A DNA stretch of 64,000 nucleotides from Psilocybe azurescens (lineage: Eukaryota > Basidiomycota > Agaricomycetes > Agaricales > Agrocybaceae). Made by a program: the position numbers and the translations under genes. Under the pieces are notes generated by a model. It saw nothing but the letters and a program-made list of their open reading frames with translations. It did no database searches and had not been told where the DNA came from. The stretch lies in assembly GCA_023853785.1 (NCBI GenBank), contig JAJIRX010000510.1, positions 124,001 through 188,000 of the forward strand, written 5' to 3'. How positions within the stretch are numbered: position 1 is the first letter of the stretch; each line of letters begins with the position of its first letter. Shown here piece after piece: positions 59,603 to 64,000 of the stretch.

Positions 59603-60712
59603 ACAGGTCTGATTGAAACCTGATCCGCATAGGCCATATTTGTTGGAAGGTTGCTCTGAGCTTTAGCTTGAACAAATTTTGACTCTTTCGTAGTAGTACA
59701 CAAATGGGAGAGATGAGTCGGAAGGTGGTGAGAAGCTATTGCGCAGCAACTAAACCAAACACAGCCTTCTCATTGCCTTCTTAAGGTTGTACGTTAACTA
59801 TACGTACTAACTTGATAGAGCATGCTGTGCCCAAAATACTGCTATACAGAATCGAAGTCAATATGTTGGATAGAGAGATGCACAAGATTCAAACAACATC
59901 GGGATTCGGTGCAAATTTGACTCGGAGTCGTTGAGGAATTCGCTGGGTTAGTGGGACACGTGACTGACGCGACTATTGACGCGAAGTGTCACATGTCACG
60001 CCTTGAAAAGTTATTTCTTACGTTTTCAGAGCTCAGTTGACAGTTACGTCCACGGTCCACACTGAGGCGCTGTAGTTCTTCTGATCTTTTCGGTGTGTGT
60101 ATACTATGTTTGATTGAAGATTCTAATCTTCCAGAAACTTCATGCCCCAACCGTCTTGCTGTTGTCTTGCTGCTTATTAGTAACGACTTCAAAAGTATCT
60201 GGTGTAAGGACCTCACCGAGATTCTCAGAGCGGCTTGCTCTATTTCACTCGGTATACAACTCAGCTAGTTGCTCTAGGAAGGTTACTACAACATCCTAGT
60301 AGTTGCTTCCGATGTGAACTCTAGGTATTTGCCCTGTATCAAATACGACTGGTGGTCGATAGGCTGACTATTCTAGCAATGCGTTCCCTCATTGTGATAG
60401 AGCCTTGTAGTGTTTGCAGTCTAGATGTCGGATCCTTCTCTCTCCTCTATGAAGCAGTAATAGGGAGGGCTTCTCTCTGATTAAAAACAGGCCTGTTCGC
60501 CTCTGGATCGCTCCAGGGTGGTTGACATCGTTCGATATTTTCATCCATGCTGGTCAGCCTCGCATAATCTCAAATGTATAAAATGTTCGCTGAATATCAT
60601 AGAATTCTCAGCAAGAGTTACTCGCTCGCTCTTCTTCTCATAACTTAATTGCACTTATCTACTTTTTCTTGACTCTGCATCATCGCCTGGTATTTAGCTA
60701 TCATCTACCCAA
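59603..60712. other. Intergenic, divergent promoters
   Basis: No supported gene. TGTATAAAATG at about 60576 is a plausible TATA box for the plus-strand gene at 60713. Confidence 0.45.
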
Positions 60713-63217
60713 ATGGCCAACATTCGCACATTTTTGCCTGCATCGCGCAATTCTTCGGCGTTGTATGGACTTCGTTTATCGGTTTGTTTGTCTCCAAGTG
60801 GAGGGTGGATTCCAAACCCTGCGACATTGAAGCCGGTATCTCGGCTTCGATAATCCTTGAAAAGGGATCCACTGCAGGTATGCGATTCAAATTATGAGAT
60901 ATTGCAGTTATTCATACCACTCCAATAGTATGCAACGGAAAGCAAGGCGTCGAGGCTGGTGACGGTCTCTGTGCCTCCAGCACTGACGAATTTGTCGATA
61001 TCGATTTGAACACGAATAACCAGTCAATCACAATATCCGAAAAGAAAACCCGAGCCATGAACTTCGAACACCCAACAAAAGTTATCAAATTTGATCAACC
61101 CAGTCGTCGTCCTAGCCGTCGTATGTCAGCCGTCGATCCTGTCAAATCTAGGATTCTTGATACGACCTTGAAGAATGTACAAGATAGAGCTACCAGTAAG
61201 CTGTTCATTTCAATGGACTGCCGCATATTGTGAAACTTTTTGCCTATAGACGTCGTCAAACCTGTCATTATCACACCTGGGACATTAATGGCCGTTGCCT
61301 GTACCGCTCAGGTTGAGTACTACCATGGGACTATCATTGAACCTTCAGGCGCCCAAATTGAATACTTCAATGATCACATCTCGTCCACTGCTAAGGTTGA
61401 GTATTTCCACCAGCCTATATCCGGCGAGAAGATCGAGGTCAGCGGCTTGCCAACCTCCGAGTCTTCTGAATTTTCTGTTGTCAATCTCGAATATAAACGC
61501 AAAAGGAGTGGTGAAAGCCGGCCTGCCAATGAACCTGTGCTCAAGACATTCACTATTAATGTCAAGGATGTTGACGGTCCTTGCGTTGAGTCTTCTGTCT
61601 CTTGGCCAGCACATACCGAAATCAACCCCAAGGGTAACTACCACGAATCCCAATTTGGTAAGTCCTTATTGCCGTTTCACGTAGCTTTAAGACTGACGCG
61701 CATCTAGACTATTCTCCACGAGAAATTCTTTTCACCCCGCTGCCTGAAAGGAAGAGCAGGAGAGTCAAAGAAATGAGAGCGAGGGAGCGAGAGTCCCTCT
61801 TCGATCTCATTGCTCAGTTCCCGGACATTCCTCGCCATACACCTCCCGGTCCCGAAGTCTCTGCCATCGACCTCGAAAACGTCGAAGAAAGTCCTAGGGG
61901 TTCTCATAGTGTTGAAAATGCCCCCAATCTCCCACTGAGAGCGAAAGGTCTACCTCGAGTTCTGGTTCTTCATACTATGGCTTAATCGCGGACGATACTG
62001 CTCAGACTTCCGCTCCTGGATCTCCCGAACTTGCCAACAGCTCATTCTCCGTGCTTGGAAAAGATCACATCAAACATAATTTGTCTGACAATTGGAATGC
62101 CTGCCCGTCGGTTGGATCCCATGAGCTCGATCATTCATGGAGATCGAATACCGATCTGTCTGGGAAACCTCTAGAATGCCCCGGCCCTGTATTTGTGAAT
62201 GACGTTCTTCCCGAAGGTGTAGTTCCTGTTACTCGCGTCTTGACCTCTGCGGATGTTCGTGCTCTTAGTCCTTCCGAGTCCGGGTCTCGCTTTTATTCAA
62301 AGATGGGAAACTCAACCAATGAGCTTGTCGGTGAATGCAATTCTCAGACTGGATTCTATGAGGAAGAACCGACTGAGGATCGATTCATCATAGAGTCTCA
62401 CAAGGCAGCGGCATGTGCTATACTCAGCGCACCCCAGAATGACCTAGACGTGAGCATGGACTCTCTATTGGGACAACTGGAGGCTTCTTCATTTGATTCC
62501 ACGTATAGGCGTCCTCAATCTGTTGTGTGGTTTGTGAATAAGACTCTCAGGGATGTGATTCCCACAAAGGTCATCCCATCTTCGGTGCCCGTCGACTATT
62601 CTCAGCCTTCCATCGCCCCTCTGCGTATTGTGAAGAAGAATAAGATCCGACCGGCTGAGGTAGCAGCTGAGGTTATTGAGGCCGAAAATGCGGCCCAGGT
62701 TGAGCAAGACGAAGTTTTGCTCCAGGAATACGTGCGCTGGGAGGAGTCTAGGCAGGCGGGGCTCAAGGCTTTTCGAGAAGCCGTAGTGGCCGACGATGAT
62801 TTCTACGATCTTTTCTATAGGGACTCTTGCCGCTATTCGCAAAGCTCTTTGGCAACCGACGTACTGGGACTTACTGGAGACTTTGCTGCCACCTTGCCCA
62901 GTAGTTCTGATTCCGAGATGGCTTTGAACGAATGCCCGCCATTTGACGATATCGTCGAGAGCGAGGAATCTATGGAGATGAGCTCGAGTTTTGACCTCTC
63001 CAATTCCACTGGAGTGACTGGGCCCGAGGAACATGCATCTGGGCCTCTCTACGAAGCCAGCGTCAAAGCTTTTGGTTCGTCTGACCTCCCAGTCGACGAG
63101 GATGAGGACTCTCCCGCTTGGGTTGCTGCCCCCGACTCCAAAATCGACAGGATAGCCAACAAAGGCGAAAACGTTCGATGGAGTGCCTCGCTTGAGCTAG
63201 ATGCCTATACCAATTAA
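60713..63217 (+). CDS. Large orphan protein, multi-exon
   Basis: Start MANIRTF. With one base added at a T5 run (about 60732) the first exon reads on as ACIAQFFGVVWTSFIGLFVS, a possible membrane anchor, to its donor at 60878. Then come VCNGKQGVEAGDGLCASSTD, a basic stretch PSRRPSRRMSAVDP, an exon after 61251 with a thrice-repeated pattern VEYYHG, IEYFND, VEYFHQ, and FDYSPREILFTPLPERK. The long last exon is acidic and contains EEYVRWEESR-type helices (VLLQEYVRWEESRQAGLKAF), ending LELDAYTN. A C5 run near 61922 lacks one base. Introns have clean GT-AG ends. No known domain. Upstream ATGs and location are uncertain. Confidence 0.6.
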
Positions 63218-63789
63218 ACAAGCATTGTGGGTCTTTCCCACTGTTTTGACACCTTTCTGACACCTTGCACATTTTACAGGCTGTCTGACTTAAACGTCCA
63301 CCCTGCAGATTTTTTCTGTTATCTTTATCTTTCGCATACATTGTCAGCATCATTCTTTATTCTTTGCCTGCGATCCTGCATCCTCATATACCCAAGCGTA
63401 CACCCTGACATTTTTCTTTCACTTTTTGCATCTACTTCGAATTCGTCTATTCTTCGTTTATTACACCTTTGCGTTATTTCTCTCTTCGATTTACTTATGA
63501 ACCACCATCTTTGTTTTCTTCCACTTCCTCTTTATTATTCTGCCTTGGCTTGTCATCCACAGTGTACTTTCCGGCCTTGTTACTATACCCCTATGCAATA
63601 TGATTATGATTTATACCCTCGCTTTCGTCCGAAGGAACAGCTTGAGCAAACGCAATCAATAGAGCCGGAAACAAACTTTGGTTATTTTGTTAAGCTTGTA
63701 GGATCTGCCTCCGATGTGTGACATCCACAAGGATTGCATCCCAGAACGCGGAACAAAAGGGAACAAAGTCTCAAACACTTACTCACTAA
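63218..63789. other. Intergenic, pyrimidine-rich
   Basis: The plus ORF 63227-63721 is a T- and C-rich frame of low-quality composition; I take the stretch as 3' flank plus promoter. Confidence 0.4.
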
Positions 63790-64000
63790 GATCCAAACTC
63801 ATCGAAAGCCCATAAGTTGCATGGATCCCCTTCCAGATCACAATTCACTCTAATTCTCTATGTGATCGATCGTCTTGATAACCCCTGGCGATTCCGCTGC
63901 GCCCTTGCTCAAGAATACTTGGAGCATCCTCTCCCATACGCACATCTAAACCCTGATATGTTCGTTGGTGGAGGAATTGGCCCGCCGCACTATCCAGCAT
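63790..64000 (+). CDS. Partial CDS at the right window edge
   Basis: An open frame with protein-like text, HGSPSRSQFTLILYVIDRLD, NPWRFRCALAQEYLEHPLPY and FVGGGIGPPHYPA, runs to the window end. The start is not known; there may be an exon border around 63790-63850. Not recognised. Confidence 0.4.

Overview
The window looks like nuclear DNA of a mushroom-forming basidiomycete (Agaricomycetes). Genes are split by many short GT-AG introns, mostly 49-63 nt. The families present are typical of that group: F-box proteins with leucine-rich tails, DUF6533 seven-helix membrane proteins, a NACHT NTPase, an NTF2/SigF-like protein, fungal flavin monooxygenases and coiled-coil orphan proteins. Coding exons are about 50% GC; the transposon-rich stretches are AT-rich.

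Layout. 0-6 kb: the 5' part of an F-box gene (-), a WRAP53/TCAB1-like WD40 gene (+), a SigF-like NTF2 gene (-) and an orphan gene (-). 6.4-11.2 kb: a dead flavin monooxygenase (FMO) copy split by a 3.5-kb DNA transposon, which itself holds a 2.6-kb second transposon; both have perfect 8-bp target duplications. 11.5-15.0 kb: a GC-rich island with a palindrome array, then a pair of inverted mariner-like repeats. 15.6-31 kb: DUF6533 gene 1, F-box/LRR gene (-), p47/Shp1 UBX gene (-), glyoxalase-fold gene (+), FMO gene (+), a TA-flanked transposon and DUF6533 gene 2. The order FMO-DUF6533 occurs twice, which points to an old segmental duplication. 31-34.5 kb: LTR-like DNA with a nested element, and an F-box/LRR gene (+). 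34.9-42.6 kb: three adjacent coiled-coil/low-complexity genes, the first with a long acidic 7-residue repeat. 46-53 kb: a multipass membrane protein gene (+) and TOM70 (-). 53-60 kb: a NACHT NTPase (+), an unplaced ORF, a truncated coiled-coil paralogue (-) and a multipass membrane protein (-). 60.7-64 kb: an orphan gene (+) and the start of one more ORF.

TOM70 (mitochondrial import) and p47/Shp1 (Cdc48 cofactor) are housekeeping. The FMO, DUF6533, NACHT, F-box and coiled-coil genes are lineage-expanded accessory families, and the transposons are concentrated among the FMO/DUF6533 copies.

Quality caution. At least ten single-base frame breaks, mostly lost bases next to homopolymers, fall in exons whose splice sites and flanking frames are otherwise clean. 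One is in p47/Shp1. Assembly error is the simplest explanation, so I annotate these as genes with a frame break, not as pseudogenes, except for the FMO copy at 6.4-11.2 kb, which is clearly dead. All coordinates were worked out by eye.
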